Shown here one piece after another: positions 48,100 through 61,930 of a stretch of DNA of 64,000 nt; the stretch's first letter is position 1, and each line of letters starts with the position of its first letter. The translations under genes and the position numbers were made by a program. The notes under the pieces were generated by a model. The model made no database searches and had not been told where the DNA came from. It saw nothing but the letters and a program-made list of their open reading frames with translations. Source of the stretch: Siphonodentalium dalli (lineage: Eukaryota > Mollusca > Scaphopoda > Gadilida > Siphonodentaliidae); the NCBI GenBank assembly GCA_032622095.1, contig CP136061.1:12043287-12107286 (forward strand), read 5' to 3'.

Positions 48100-49100
48100 T
48101 TCTGCATTGTTCATGCCTGTATCGTTGTCGTGAGGTACCGGTGGGTGTTTCTGTATTCTGCATTGTTCATGCCTGTATCGTTGTGGTGAGGTACCGGTTG
48201 GTGTTTCTGTATTCTGCATTGTTCATGCCTGTATCGTTGTGGTGAGGTACCGGTTGGTGTTTCTGTATTCCGCATTGTTCATGCCTGTATCGTTGTGGTG
48301 AGGTACCGGTGGGTGTTTCTGTATTCTGCATTGTTCATGCCTGTATCGTTGTGGTGAGGTACCGGTTGGTGTTTCTGTATTCTGCATTGTTCTTGCCTGT
48401 ATCGTTGTGGTGAGGTACCGGTGGGTGTTTCTGTATTCTGCATTGTTCATGCCTGTATCGTTGTGGTGAGGTACCGGTGGGTGTTTCTGTATTTTGCATT
48501 GTTCATGCCTGTATCGTTGTCGTGAGGTACCGGTGGGTGTTTCTGTATTTTGCATTGTTCATGCCTGTATCGTTGTCGTGAGGTACCGGTGGGTGTTTCT
48601 GTATTCTGCATTGTTCATGCCTGTATCGTTGTGGTGAGGTACCGGTGGGTGTTTATGTATTCTGCATTGTTCATGCCTGTATCGTTGTCGTGAGGTACCG
48701 GTGGGTGTTTCTGTATTCTGCATTGTTCATGCCTGTATCGTTGTGGTGAGGTACCGGTTGGTGTTTCTGTATTCTGCATTGTTCATGCCTGTATCGTTGT
48801 GGTGAGGTACCGGTTGGTGTTTCTGTATTCCGCATTGTTCATGCCTGTATCGTTGTGGTGAGGTACCGGTGGGTGTTTCTGTATTCTGCATTGTTCATGC
48901 CTGTATCGTTGTGGTGAGGTACCGGTTGGTGTTTCTGTATTCTGCATTGTTCTTGCCTGTATCGTTGTGGTGAGGTACCGGTGGGTGTTTCTGTATTCTG
49001 CATTGTTCATGCCTGTATCGTTGTCGTGAGGTACCGGTGGGTGTTTCTGTATTCTGCATTGTTCATGCCTGTATCGTTGTGGTGAGGTACCGGTGGGTGT
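48100..49100. repeat. 10-monomer (560-bp) HOR, two tandem copies
   Basis: The segment from about 48,100 repeats at a 560-bp displacement. Shared markers are GTTGTCG (48,129/48,689), two consecutive GGTTGG monomers, TATTCCGC, and the rare TTCTTGCC at about 48,391/48,951. They diverge at TATTTTGC (about 48,493) versus TATTCTGC (about 49,053). An earlier difference is GTTTTC (about 48,099) versus GTATTC. Confidence 0.86.
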
Positions 49101-52100
49101 TTCTGTATTCTGCATTGTTCATGCCTGTATCGTTGTGGTGAGGTACCGGTGGGTGTTTCTGTGTTCTGCATTGTTCATGCCTGTATCGTTGTGGTGAGGT
49201 ACCGGTGGGTATTTCTGTATTTTGCATTGTTCATGCCTGTATCGATGTAGTGAGGTACCGGTGGGTGTTTCTGTATTCTGCATTGTTCATGTCTGTATCG
49301 TTGTGGTGAGGTACCGGTGGCTGTTTCTGTATTCTGCATTGTTCATGCCTGTATCGTTGTGGTGAGGTACCGGTGGGTGTTTATGTATTCTGCATTGTTC
49401 ATGCCTGTATCGTTATGGTGAGGTACCGGTGGGTGTTTCTGTATTCCGCATTGTTCATGCCTGTATCGTTGTGGTGAGGTACCGGTGGGTGTTTCTGTAT
49501 TCCGCATTGTTCATGCCTGTATCGTTGTGGTGAGGTACCGGTGGGTGTTTATGTATTCTGCATTGTTCATGCCTGTATCGTTGTGGTGAGGTACCGGTGG
49601 GTGTTTATGTATTCTGCATTGTTCATGCCTGTATCGTTGTGGTGAGGTACCGGTGGGTGTTTATGTATTCTGCATTGTTCATGCCTGTATCGTTGTGGTG
49701 AGGTACCGGCGGGTGTTTCTGTATTCTGCATTGTTCATGCCTGTATCGTTGTGGTGAGGTACCGGTGGGTGTTTCTGTATTCTGCATTGTTCATGCCTGT
49801 ATCGTTGTGGTGAGGTACCGGTGGGTGTTTATGTATTCTGCATTGTTCATGCCTGTATCGTTATGGTGAGGTACCGGTGGGTGTTTCTGTATTCCGCATT
49901 GTTCATGCCTGTATCGTTGTGGTGAGGTACCGGTGGGTGTTTCTGTATTCCGCATTGTTCATGCCTGTATCGTTGTGGTGAGGTACCGGTGGGTGTTTCT
50001 GTATTCTGCATTGTTCATGCCTGTATCGTTGTGGTGAGGTACCGGTGGGTGTTTCTGTATTCTGCATTGTTCATGCCTGTATCGATGTGGTGAGGTACCG
50101 GTAGGTGTTTCTGTATTCTGCATTGTTCATGCCTGTATCGTTGTGGTGAGGTACCGGTGGGTGTTTCTGTATTCTGCATTGTTCATGCCTGTATCGTTGT
50201 GGTGAGGTACCGGTGTGTGTTTATGTATTCTGCATTGTTCATGCCTGTATCGTTGTGGTGAGGTACCGGTGGGTGTTTCTGTATTCTGCATTGTTCGTGC
50301 CTGTATCGATGTGGTGAGGTACCGGTGTGTGTTTCTGTATTCTGCATTGTTCATGCCTGTATCGTTGTGGTGAGGTACCGGTGGTATTTCTGTATTCTGC
50401 ATTGTTCATGCCTGTATCGATGTAGTGAGGTACCGGTGGGTGTTTATGTATTCTGCATTGTTCATGCCTGTATCGTTGTGGTGAGGCACCGGTGGGTGTT
50501 TCTGTATTCTGCATTGTTCATGCCTGTATCGTTGTGGTGAGGTACCGGTGGGTGTTTCTGTATTCTGCATTGTTCATGCCTGTATCGTTGTGGTGAGGTA
50601 CCGGTGGGTGTTTCTGTATTCCGCATTGTTCATGCCTGTATCGTTGTAGTGAGGTACCGGTAGGTGTTTATGTATTCTGCATTGTTCATGCCTGTATCGT
50701 TCTGGTGAGGTACCGGTGGGTGTTTCTGTATTCTGCATTGTTCATGCCTGTATCGTTGTGGTGAGGTACCGGTAGGTATTTCTGTATTCTGCATTGTTCA
50801 TGCCTGTATCGTTGTGGTGGGGTACAGGTGGGTGTTTCTGTATTCTGCATTGTTCATGTCTGTATCGTTGTGGTGAGGTACCGGTTGGTATTTCTGTATT
50901 CCGCATTGTTCATGCCTGTATCGTTGTGGTGAGGTAACGGTGGGTGTTTCTGTATTCTGCATTGTTCATGTCTGTATCGTTGTAGTGAGGTACCGGTGTG
51001 TATTTCTGTATTCTGCATTGTTTATGCCTGTATCGTTGTGGTGGGGTACCGGTGGGTGTTTCTGTATTCTGCATTGTTCATGCCTGTATCGTTGTGGTGA
51101 GGTACCGGTGGGAGTTTCTGTATTCTGCATTGTTCATGCCTGTATCGTTGTGGTGAGGTACCGGTGGGTATTTCTGTATTCTGCATTGTTCATGCCTGTA
51201 TCGTTGTGGTGAGGTACCGGTGTGTATTTCTGTATTCTGCATTGTTCATGTCTGTATCGTTGTGGTGAGGTACCGGTGGGTGTTTCTGTATTCTGCATTG
51301 TTCATGCCTGTATCGTTGTGGTGAGGTACCGGTGTGTATTTCTGTATTCTGCATTGTTCATGTCTGTATCGTTGTGGTGAGGTACCGGTGGGTGTTTCTG
51401 TATTCTGCATTGTTCATGCCTGTATCGTTGTGGTGAGGTACCGGTGGGTGTTTATGTATTCTGCATTGTTCATGCCTGTATCGTTGTGGTGAGGTACCGG
51501 TGGGTGTTTCTGTATTCTGCATTGTTCATGCCTGTATCGTTGTGGTGAGGTACCGGTGGGTGTTTCTGTATTCTGCATTGTTCATGCCTGTATCGTTGTG
51601 GTGAGGTACCGGTTGGTATTTCTGTATTCTGCATTGTTCATGCCTGTATCGTTGTGGTGAGGTACCGGTGGGTGTTTCTGTATTCTATATTGTTCATGCC
51701 TGTATCGTTGTGGTGAGGTACCGGTGGGTGTTTCTGTATTTTGCATTGTTCATGCCTGTATCGTTGTGGTGAGGTACCGGTGGGTGTTTCTGTATTCTGC
51801 ATTGTTCATGCCTGTATCGTTGTGGTGAGGTACCGGTTGGTGTTTCTGTATTCTGCATTGTTCATGCCTGTATCGTTGTGGTGAGGTACCGGTGGGTGTT
51901 TCTGTATTCTGCATTGTTCATGCCTGTATCGTTGTGGTGAGGTACCGGTGGGTGTTTCTGTATTCTGCATTGTTCATGCCTGTATCGTTGTGGTGAGGTA
52001 CCGGTGGGTATTTCTGTATTCCGCATTGTTCATGTCTGTATCGTTGTGGTGAGGTACCGGTGGGTGTTTCTGTATTCCGCATTGTTCATGTCTGTATCGT

Positions 52101-52900
52101 TGTGGTGAGGTACCGGTGGGTGTTTATGTATTGTGCATTTTTCAAGCCTGTATCGTTGTAGTGAGGTACCGGTGTGTATTTCTGTATTCTGCATTGTTCA
52201 TGCCTGTATCGTTGTGGTGAGGTACCGGTGGGTATTTCTGTATTCTGCATTGTTCATGCCTGTATCGTTGTGGTGAGGTACCGGTGGGAGTTTCTGTATT
52301 CTGCATTGTTCATGCCTGTATCGTTGTGGTGAGGTACCGGTGGGTGTTTCTGTATTCTGCGTTGTTCATGCCTGTATCGTTGTGGTGAGGTACCGGTGTG
52401 TATTTCTGTATTCTGCATTGTTCATGCCTGTATCGTTGTGGTGAGGTACAGGTGGGTGTTTCTGTATTCTGCATTGTTCATGCCTGTATCGTTGTGGTGA
52501 GGTACCGGTGGGTGTTTCTGTATTCTGCATTGTTCATGCCTGTATCGTTGTGGTGAGGTACCGGTGGATGTTTATGTATACTGCATTGTTCATGCCTGTA
52601 TCGTTGTGGTGAGGTACCGGTGGGTGTTTCTGTATTCTGCATTGTTCATGCCTGTATCGTTGTGGTGAGGTACCGGTGGATGTTTATGTATACTGCATTG
52701 TTCATGCCTGTATCGTTGTGGTGAGGTACCGGTGGGTGTTTCTGTATTCTGCATTGTTCATGCCTGTATCGTTGTGGTGAGGTACCGGTGGGTGTTTCTG
52801 TATTCTGCATTGTTCATGCCTGTATCGTTGTGGTGAGGTACCGGTGGGTGTTTCTGTATTCTGCATTGTTCATGTCTGTATCGTTGTGGTGAGGTACCGG
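49101..52900. repeat. Unordered monomers with an 8-mer and a 2-mer duplication
   Basis: GTTATGG followed by two TATTCCGC monomers occurs at 49,415 and 49,863, 448 bp or 8 monomers apart, with three GTTTATG monomers between. One G is missing in GTGGTATTT at 50,383-50,384. TTCTGCGTT near 52,360 and GTGGGAGTTT near 51,111 and 52,289 are rare variants. GGATGTTTATG with TATACTG recurs 112 bp apart near 52,567 and 52,679. Nothing other than satellite is present. Confidence 0.84.
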
Positions 52901-53460
52901 TGGGTGTTTCTGTATTCTGCATTGTTCATGCCTGTATCGTTGTGGTGAGGTACCGATGGGTGTTTCTGTATTCGGCATTGTTCATGCCTGTATCGTTGTA
53001 GTGAGGTACCGGTGGGTATTTCTGTATTCTGCATTGTTCATGTCTGTATCGTTGTGGTGAGGTACCGGTGGGTGTTTCTGTATTCTGCATTGTTCATGCC
53101 TGTATCGTTGTGGTGAGGTACCGATGGGTGTTTCTGTATTCTGCATTGTTCATGTCTGTATCGTTGTGGTGAGGTACCGGTGGGTGTTTCTGTATTCTGC
53201 ATTGTTCATGCCTGTATCGTTGTGGTGAGGTACCGATGGGTGTTTCTGTATTCGGCATTGTTCATGCCTGTATCGTTGTAGTGAGGTACCGGTGGGTATT
53301 TCTGTATTCTGCATTGTTCATGTCTGTATCGTTGTGGTGAGGTACCGGTGGGTGTTTCTGTATTCTGCATTGTTCATGCCTGTATCGTTGTGGTGAGGTA
53401 CCGATGGGTGTTTCTGTATTCGGCATTGTTCATGCCTGTATCGTTGTGGTGAGGTACCGG
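52901..53460. repeat. 5-monomer (280-bp) HOR, about two copies
   Basis: The rare ACCGATGGG variant lies at 52,956, 53,124, 53,236 and 53,404: 168 + 112 + 168 bp, so a 3+2 pattern with a 280-bp period. TATTCGGC and GTTGTAG with GGGTATTT follow in the same order in both copies. Confidence 0.87.
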
Positions 53461-56400
53461 TGGGTGTTTCTGTATTCTGCATTGTTCATGCCTGTATCGT
53501 TGTGGTGAGGTACTGGTGGGTGTTTCTGTATTCTGCATTGTTCATGTCTGTATCGTTGTGGTGAGGTACCGGTGGGTGTTTCTGTATTCTGCATTGTTCA
53601 TGTCTGTATCGTTGTGGTGAGGTACCGGTGTGTGTTTCTGTATTCTGCATTGTTCATGCCTGTATCGTGTGGTGAGGTACCGGTGGGTGTTTCTGTATTC
53701 TGCATTGTTCATGCCTGTATCGTTGTGGTGAGGTACCGGTGGGTATTTCTGTATTCTGCATTGTTCATGCCTGTATCGTTGTGGTGAGGTATCGGTTGGT
53801 GTTTATGTATTCTGCATTGTTCATGCCTGTATCGTTGTGGTGAGGTACCGGTGTGTATTTCTGTATTCTGCATTGTTCATGCCTGTATCGTTGTAGTGAG
53901 GTACCGGTGGGTGTTTCTGTATTCTGCATTGTTCATGCCTGTATCGTTGTGGTGAGGTACCGGTTGGTGTTTCTGTATTCTGCATTGTTTATGCCTGTAT
54001 CGTTGTGGTGAGGTACCGGTGTGTGTTTATGTATTCTGCATTGTTCATGCCTGTATCGTTATGGTGAGGTACCGGTTGGTGTTACTGTATTCTGCATTGT
54101 TCATGCCTGTATCGTTGTGGTGAGGTACCGGTGGGTGTTTATGTATTCTGCATTGTTCATGCCTGTATCGTTGTGGTGAGGTACCGGTTTGTGTTTCTGT
54201 ATTCCGCATTGTTCATGCCTGTATCGATGTGGTGAGGTACCGGTTGGTGTTTCTGTATTCTGCATTGTTCATGCCTGTATCGTTGTGGCGAGGTACCGGT
54301 TGGTGTTTCTGTATTCTGCATTGTTCATGCCTGTATCGTTGTGGTGAGGTACCGGTGGGTGTTTCTGTATTTTGCATTGTTCCTGTATCGTTGTGGTGAG
54401 GTACCGGTGGGTGTTCCTGTATTCTGCATTGTTCATGTCTGTATCGTTGTGGTGAGGTACCGGTGGGTGTTTCTGTATTCTGCATTGTTCATGCCTGTAT
54501 CGTTGTGGTGAGGTACCGGTGGGTGTTTCTGTATTCCGCATTGTTCATGCCTGTATCGTTGTGGTGAGGTACCGGTTGGTGTTTCTGTATTCTGCATTGT
54601 TTATGCCTGTATCGTTGTGGTGAGGTACCGGTGGGTGTTTCTGTATTCTGCATTGTTCATGCCTGTATCGTTGTAGTGAGGTACCGGTGGGTGTTTCTGT
54701 ATTCTGCATTGTTCATGCCTGTATCGTTGTGGTGAGGTACCGGTTGGTGTTTCTGTATTCTGCATTGTTCATGCCTGTATCGTTGTGGTGAGGTACCGGT
54801 GGGTGTTTCTGCATTCTGCATTGTTCATGCCTGTATCGTTGTGGTGAGGTACCGGTGGGTGTTTCTGTATTCTGCATTGTTCATGTCTGTATCGTTGTGG
54901 TGAGGTACCGGTGTGTGTTTCTGTATTCCGCATTGTTCATGCCTGTATCGTTGTGGTGAGGTACCGGTGGGTGTTTCTGTATTCTGTATTGTTCATGCCT
55001 GTATCGTTGTGGTGAGGTACCGGTGGGTATTTCTGTATTCTGCATTGTTCATGCCTGTATCGTTGTGGTGAGGTACCGGTGGGTGTTTCTGTATTCCGCA
55101 TTGTTCATGTCTGTATCGTTGTGGTGAGGTACCGGTGTGTGTTTCTGTATTCTGCATTGTTCATTCCTGTATCGTTGTGGTGAGGTACCGGTGGGTGTTT
55201 CTGTATTCTGTATTGTTCATGCCTGTATCGTTGTGGTGAGGTACCGGTGTGTGTTTCTGTATTCTGCATTGTTCATGCCTGTATCGTTGTGGTGAGGTAC
55301 CGGTGGGTGTTTCTGTATTCTGCATTGTTCATGTCTGTATCGTTGTGGTGAGGTACCGGTTGGTGTTTCTGTATTTTGCATTGTTCATGCCTGTATCGTT
55401 GTGGTGAGGTACCGGTGGGTGTTTCTGTATTATGCATTGTTCATGCCTGTATCGTTGTGGTGAGGTACCGGTGTGTGTTTCTGTATTCTGCATTGTTCAT
55501 GCCTGTATCGTTGTGGTGAGGTACTGGTGGGTGTTTCTGTATTCTGCATTGTTCATGCCTGTATCGTTGTGGTGAGGTACCGGTTGGTGTTTCTGTATTC
55601 TGCATTGTTCATGCCTGTATCGTTGTGGTGAGGTACCGGTGGGTGTTTCTGTATTCTGCATTGTTCATGCCTGTATCGATGTGGTGAGGTACCGGTGGGT
55701 GTTTCTGTATTCTGCATTGTTCATGCCTGTATCGATGTGGTGAGGTACCGGTGGGTGTTTCTGTATACTGCATTGTTCATGCCTGTATCGTTGTGGTGAG
55801 GTACCGGTGGGTGTTTCTGTATTCTGCATTGTTCATGCCTGTATCGATGTGGTGAGGTACCGGTGGGTGTTTCTGTATATTGCATTGTTCATGCCTGTAT
55901 CGTTGTGGTGAGGTACCGGTGGGTGTTTCTGTATTCTGCATTGTTCATGCCTGTATCGTTGTGGTGAGGTACCGGTGTGTTTTTCTGTATTCTGCATTGT
56001 TCATGCCTGTATCGTTGTGGTGAGGTACCGGTTTGTGTTTCTGTATTCTGCATTGTTCATGCCTGTATCGTTGTGGTGAGGTACCGGTGTGTATTTCTGT
56101 ATTCTGCATTGTTCATGCCTGTATCGTTGTGGTGAGGTACCGGTTGGTGTTTCTGTATTTTGCATTGTTCATGCCTGTATCGTTGTGGTGAGGTACCGGT
56201 GTGTGTTTATGTATTCTGCATTGTTCATGCCTGTATCGTTGTGGTGAGGTACCGGTGTGTGTTTATGTATTCTGCATTGTTCATGCCTGTATCGTTGTGG
56301 TGAGGTACCGGTAGGTGTTTCTGTATTCTGCATTGTTCATGCCTGTATCGTTGTGGTGAGGTACCGGTGGGTGTTTCTGTATTCCGCATTGTTCATGCCT

Positions 56401-58386
56401 GTATCGATGTGGTGAGGTACCGGTTTGTGTTTCTGTATTCTGCATTGTTCATGCCTGTATCGTTGTGGTGAGGTACCGGTGGGTGTTTCTGTATTCTGCA
56501 TTGTTCATGCCTGTATCGTTGTGGTGAGGTACCGGTGGGTGTTTCTGTATTCTGCAGTGTTCATGCCTGTATCGTTGTGGTGAGGTACCGGTTGGTGTTT
56601 CTGTATTCTGCATTGTTCATGCCTGTATCGTTGTAGTGAGGTACCGGTGTGTGTTTCTGTATTCTGCATTGTTCATGCCTGTATCGATGTGGTGAGGTAC
56701 CGGTGGGTGTTTCTGTATTCTGCATTGTTCATGTCTGTATCGTTGTGGTGAGGTACCGGTTGGTGTTTCTGTATTCTGCATTGTTCATGTCTGTATCGTT
56801 GTGGCGAGGTACCGGTGTGTGTTTCTGTATTCTGCATTGTTCATCCCTGTATCGTTGTGGTGAGGTACCGGTTGGTGTTTCTGTATTCTGCATTGTTCAT
56901 GCCTGTATCGATGTGGTGAGGTACGGGTGGCTGTTTCTGTATTCTGCATTGTTCATGCCTGTATCGTTGTAGTGAGGTACCGGTGTGTGTTTCTGTATTC
57001 TGCATTGTTCATGTCTGTATCGTTGTGGTGAGGTACCGGTTGGTGTTTCTGTATTCTGCATTGTTCATGCCTGTATCGATGTGGTGAGGTACGGGTGGCT
57101 GTTTCTGTATTCTGCATTGTTCATGCCTGTATCGTTGTGGTGAGGTACGGGTGGGTGTTTCTGTATTCTGCATTGTTCATGCCTGTATCGTTGTGGTGAG
57201 GTACCGGTTGGTGTTTCTGTATTCTGCATTGTTCATGCCTGTATCGTTGTGGTGAGGTAGCGGTATGTGTTTCTGTATTCTGCATTGTTCATGCCTGTAT
57301 CGATGTGGTGAGGTACCGGTTTGTGTTTCTGTATTCTGCATTGTTCATGCCTGTATCGTTGTGGTGAGGTACCGGTGGGTGTTTCTGTATTCTGCATTGT
57401 TCATGACTGTATCGTTGTGGTGAGGTACCGGTGGGTGTTTCTGTATTCTGCATTGTTCATGCCTGTATCGATGTGGTGAGGTACCGGTTTGTGTTTCTGT
57501 ATTCTGCATTGTTCATGCCTGTATCGTTGTGGTGAGGTACCGGTGTGTGTTTCTGTATTCTACATTGTTCATGCCTGTATCGTTGTGGTGAGGTACCGGT
57601 GGGTGTTTCTGTATTCTGCGTTGTTCATGCCTGTATCGTTGTGGTGAGGTACCGGTGGGTGTTTCTGTATTCCGCATTGTTCATGCCTGTATCGTTGTGG
57701 TGAGGTACCGGTTGGTGTTTCTGTATTCCGCATTGTTCATGTCTGTATCGTTGTGGTGAGGTACCGGTGGGTGTTTCTGTATTCCGCATTGTTCATGCCT
57801 GTATCGTTGTGGTGAGGTACCGGTTGGTGTTTCTGTATTCCGCATTGTTCATGCCTGTATCGTTGTGGTGAGGTACCGGTTGGTGTTTCTGTATTCCGCA
57901 TTGTTCATGTCTGTATCGTTGTGGTGAGGTACCGGTGGGTGTTTATGTATTCTGCATTGTTCATGCCTGTATCGTTGTGGTGAGGTACCGGTTGGTGTTT
58001 CTGTATTCCGCATTGTTCATGCCTGTATCGTTGTAGTGAGGTACCGGTGGGTATTTCTGTATTCTGCATTGTTCATGCCTGTATCGTTGTGGTGAGGTAC
58101 CGGTTGGTGTTTCTGTATTCTACATTGTTCATGCATGTATCGTTGTGGTGAGGTACCGGTGGGTGTTTCTGTATTCTGCATTGTTCATGCCTGTATCGTT
58201 GTGGTGAGGTACCGGTGGGTATTTCTGTATTCTGCATTGTTCATGCCTGTATCGTTGTGGTGAGGTACCGGTAGGTGTTTCTGTATTCTGCATTGTTCAT
58301 GCCTGTATCGTTGTGGTGAGGTACCGGTGGGTGTTTCTGTATTCTGCATTGTTCATGCCTGTATCGTTGTGGTGAGGTACCGGTGT
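53461..58386. repeat. Diverged satellite block with short deletions
   Basis: About 88 monomers in no long order. A T is missing at 53,668 (ATCGTGTGG). Four bases are missing at 54,382-54,383, where TTCATGCCTG is reduced to TTCCTG. GTACGGGTGGCTG occurs at 56,931 and 57,099, a 3-monomer duplication. 57,660-57,900 is rich in GGTTGG with TATTCCGC. No gene is present. Confidence 0.84.
54378..54386. other. 4-bp monomer deletion
   Basis: Between 54,382 and 54,383 the monomer lacks the four bases ATGC normally found between TTC and CTG. This is the largest length change in the window and removes the NlaIII site of that monomer. It occurs once, so it arose after the last local duplication or is an assembly error. 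Confidence 0.85.
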
Positions 58387-58749
58387 GTGTTTCTGTATTC
58401 TGCATTGTTCATGCCTGTATCGTTGTGGTGAGGTACCGGTTGGTGTTTCTGTATTCTGCATTGTTCATGCATGTATCGTTGTGGTGAGGTACCGGTGGGT
58501 GTTTCTGTATTCTGCATTGTTCATGCCTGTATCGTTGTGGTGAGGTACCGGTGGGTATTTCTGTATTCTGCATTGTTCATGCCTGTATCGTTGTGGTGAT
58601 GTACCGGTGGGTGTTTCTGTATTCTGCATTGTTCATGTCTGTATCGTTGTGGTGAGGTACCGGTGGGTGTTTCTGTATTCTGCATTGTTCATGCCTGTAT
58701 CGTTGTGGTGAGGTACCGGTGGGTGTTTCTGTATTCTGCATTGTTCATG
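58387..58749. repeat. 363-bp segment identical to 37897-38259
   Basis: Same five linked variants in the same order as the 37.9-kb copy, including GTGATGTACC with T at 58,600. The displacement is 20,490 bp, which is 366 monomers less the six bases deleted between the two sites. The matches end at 58,386 (T versus G at 37,896) and 58,750 (T versus C). Confidence 0.88.
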
Positions 58750-61700
58750 TCTGTATCGTTGTGGTGAGGTACCGGTGGGTGGTTCTGTATTCTGCATTGT
58801 TCATGCCTGTATCGTTGTGGTGAGGTACCGGTGGGTGTTTCTGTATTTTGCATTGTTCATGCCTGTATCGTTGTGGTGAGGTACCGGTGGGTGTTTCTGT
58901 ATTCTGCATTGTTCATGCCTGTATCGTTGTGGTGAGGTACCGGTGGGTGTTTCTGTATTCTGCATTGTTCATGTCTATCGTGGTGGTGAGGTACCGGTGG
59001 GTGTTTCTGTATTCTGCATTGTTCATGCCTGTATCGTTGTGGTGAGGTACCGGTGGGTGTTTCTGTATTCTGCATTGTTCATGCCTGTATCGTTGTGGTG
59101 AGGTACGGGTGGGTGTTTCTGTATTCCGCATTGTTCATGCCTGTATCGTTGTGGTGAGGTACCGGTGGGTGTTTCTGTATTCTGCATTGTTCATGCCTGT
59201 ATCGTTGTGGTGAGGTACCGGTGTGTATTTCTGTATTCTGCATTGTTCATGCCTGTATCGTTGTGGTGAGGTACGGGTGGGTGTTTCTGTTTTCTGCATT
59301 GTTCATCCCTGTATCGTTGTGGTGAGGTACAGGTGGGTGTTTCTGTATTCTACATTGTTCATGCCTGTATCGTTGTGGTGAGGTACCGGTGTGTGTTTAT
59401 GTATTCTGCATTGTTCATCCCTGTATCGTTGTGGTGAGGTACAGGTGGGTGTTTCTGTATTCTACATTGTTCATGCCTGTATCGTTGTGGTGAGGTACCG
59501 GTTGGTGTTTCTGTATGCTGCATTGTTCATGCCTGTATCGTTGTGGTGAGGTACCGGTTGGTGTTTCTGTATTCTGCATTGTTCATGTCTGTATCGTTGT
59601 GGTGAGATACCGGTGGGTGTTTATGTATTCTGCATTGTTCATGCCTGTATCGTTGTGGTGAGGTATCGGTTGGTGTTTCTGTATTCTGCATTGTTCATGC
59701 CTGTATCGTTGTGGTGAGGTACCGGTGGCTATTTCTGTATTCTGCATTGTTCATGCCTGTATCGTTGTGGTGAGGTACCGGTGGTATTTCTGTATTCTGC
59801 ATTGTTCATGCCTGTATCGTTGTGGTGAGGTACCGGTTGGTGTTTCTGTATTCTGCATTGTTCATGCATGTATCGTTGTGGTGAGGTACCGGTGTGTATT
59901 TCTGTATTTTGCATTGTTCATGCCTGTATCGTTGTGGTGAGGTACCGGTTGGTGTTTCTGTATTCTGCATTGTTCATGCCTGTATCGTTGTAGTGAGGTA
60001 CCGGTGGGTATTTCTGTATTCTGCATTGTTCATGCCTGTATCGTTGTGGTGAGGTACCGGTTGGTGTTTCTGTATTCTGCATTGTTCATGCATGTATCGT
60101 TGTGGTGAGGTACCGGTGGGTGTTTCTGTATTCTGCATTGTTCATGCCTGTATCGTTGTGGTGAGGTACCGGTTGGTGTTTCTGTATTCTGCATTGTTCA
60201 TGCCTGTATCGTTGTAGTGAGGTACCGGTGGGTATTTCTGTATTCTGCATTGTTCATGCCAGTATCGTTGTGGTGAGGTACCGGTTGGTGTTTCTGTATT
60301 CTGCATTGTTCATGCATGTATCGTTGTGGTGAGGTACCGGTGGGTGTTTCTGTATTCTGCATTGTTCATGCCTGTATCGTTGTGGTGAGGTACGGGTTGG
60401 TGTTTCTGTATTCTGCATTGTTCATGCCTGTATCGTTGTGGTGAGGTACCGGTGTGTATTTCTGTATTCTGCATTGTTCATGCCTGTATCGTTGTGGTGA
60501 GGTACCGGTGGGTGTTTCTGTATTCTGCATTGTTCATGTCTGTATCGTTGTGGTGAGGTACCGGTGGGTGTTTCTGTATTCTGCATTGTTCATGCCTGTA
60601 TCGTTGTGGTGAGGTACCGGTGTGTGTTTCTGTATTATGCATTGTTCATGCCTGTATCGTTGTGGTGAGGTACCGGTGGGTGTTTCTGTATTCTGCATTG
60701 TTCATGCCTGTATCGTTGTGGTGAGGTACCGGTGGGTGTTTCTGTATTCTGCATTGTTCATGCCTGTATCGTTGTGGTGAGGTACCGGCGGGTGTTTCTG
60801 TATTTTGCATTGTTCATGCCTGTATCGTTGTGGTGAGGTACCGGTGGGTATTTCTGTATTCTGCATTGTTCATTCCTGTATCGTTGTGGTGAGGTACCGG
60901 TGGGTGTTTCTGTATTCTGCATTGTTCATGTCTGTATCGTTGTGGTGAGGTACCGGTTGGTGTTTCTGTATTCTGCATTGTTCATGCCTGTATCGTTGTG
61001 GTGAGGTACCGGTGTGTGTTTCTGTATTCTGCATTGTTCATGCCTGTATCGTTGTGGTGAGGTACCGGTGGGTGTTTCTGTATTCTGCATTGTTCATGTC
61101 TGTATCGTTGTGGTGAGGTACGGGTGGGTGTTTCTGTATTCTGCATTGTTCATGCCTGTATCGTTGTGGTGAGGTACGGGTGGGTGTTTCTGTATTCTGC
61201 ATTGTTCATGCCTGTATCGTTGTGGTGAGGTACGGGTGGGTGTTTCTGTATTCTGCATTGTTCATGCCTGTATCGTTGTGATGAGGTACGGGTGAGTGTT
61301 TCTGTATTCTGCATTGTTCATGCCTGTATCGTTGTGGTGAGGTACCGGTGGGTGTTTCTGTATTCTGCATTGTTCATGCCTGTATCGTTGTGGTGAGGTA
61401 CCGGTGGGTATTTCTGTATTCTGCATTGTTCATGCCTGTATCGTTGTGGTGAGGTACCGGTGGGTATTTCTGTATTCTGCATTGTTCATGCCTGTATCGT
61501 TGTGGTGAGGTACCGGTGGGTGTTTCTGTATTCTGCATTGTTCATGCCTGTATCGATGTGGTGAGGTACCGGTGTGTATTTCTGTATTCTGCATTGTTCA
61601 TGCCTGTATCGTTGTGGTGAGGTACCGGTGGGTGTTTCTGTATTCTGCATTGTTCATGCTTGTATCGTTGTGGTGAGGTACCGGTGGGTGTTTCTGTATT

Positions 61701-61930
61701 CTGCATTGTTCATGCCTGTATCGTTGTGGTGAGGTACCGGTGGGTGTTTCTGTATTCTGCATTGTTTATGCCTGTATCGTTGTGGTGAGGTACCGGTGTG
61801 TATTTCTGTATTCTGCATTGTTCATGCCTGTATCGATGTGGTGAGGTACCGGTGGGTGTTTCTGTATTCTGCATTGTTCATGCCTGTATCGTTGTGGTGA
61901 GGTACCGGTGGGTGTTTCTGTATTTTGCAT
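58750..61930. repeat. Diverged satellite block with a 4-mer duplication
   Basis: CATGCATG at 59,868, 60,092 and 60,316 marks a 224-bp (4-monomer) repeat that also holds GGTTGG and GTTGTAG with GGGTATTT. At 58,971-58,986 a monomer lacks two bases (TCTATCG for TCTGTATCG) and has a linked T to G change. GTGGTATTT at 59,783-59,784 lacks one G, the same change as at 50,384. GTACGGG monomers cluster at 61,120-61,290. Confidence 0.84.
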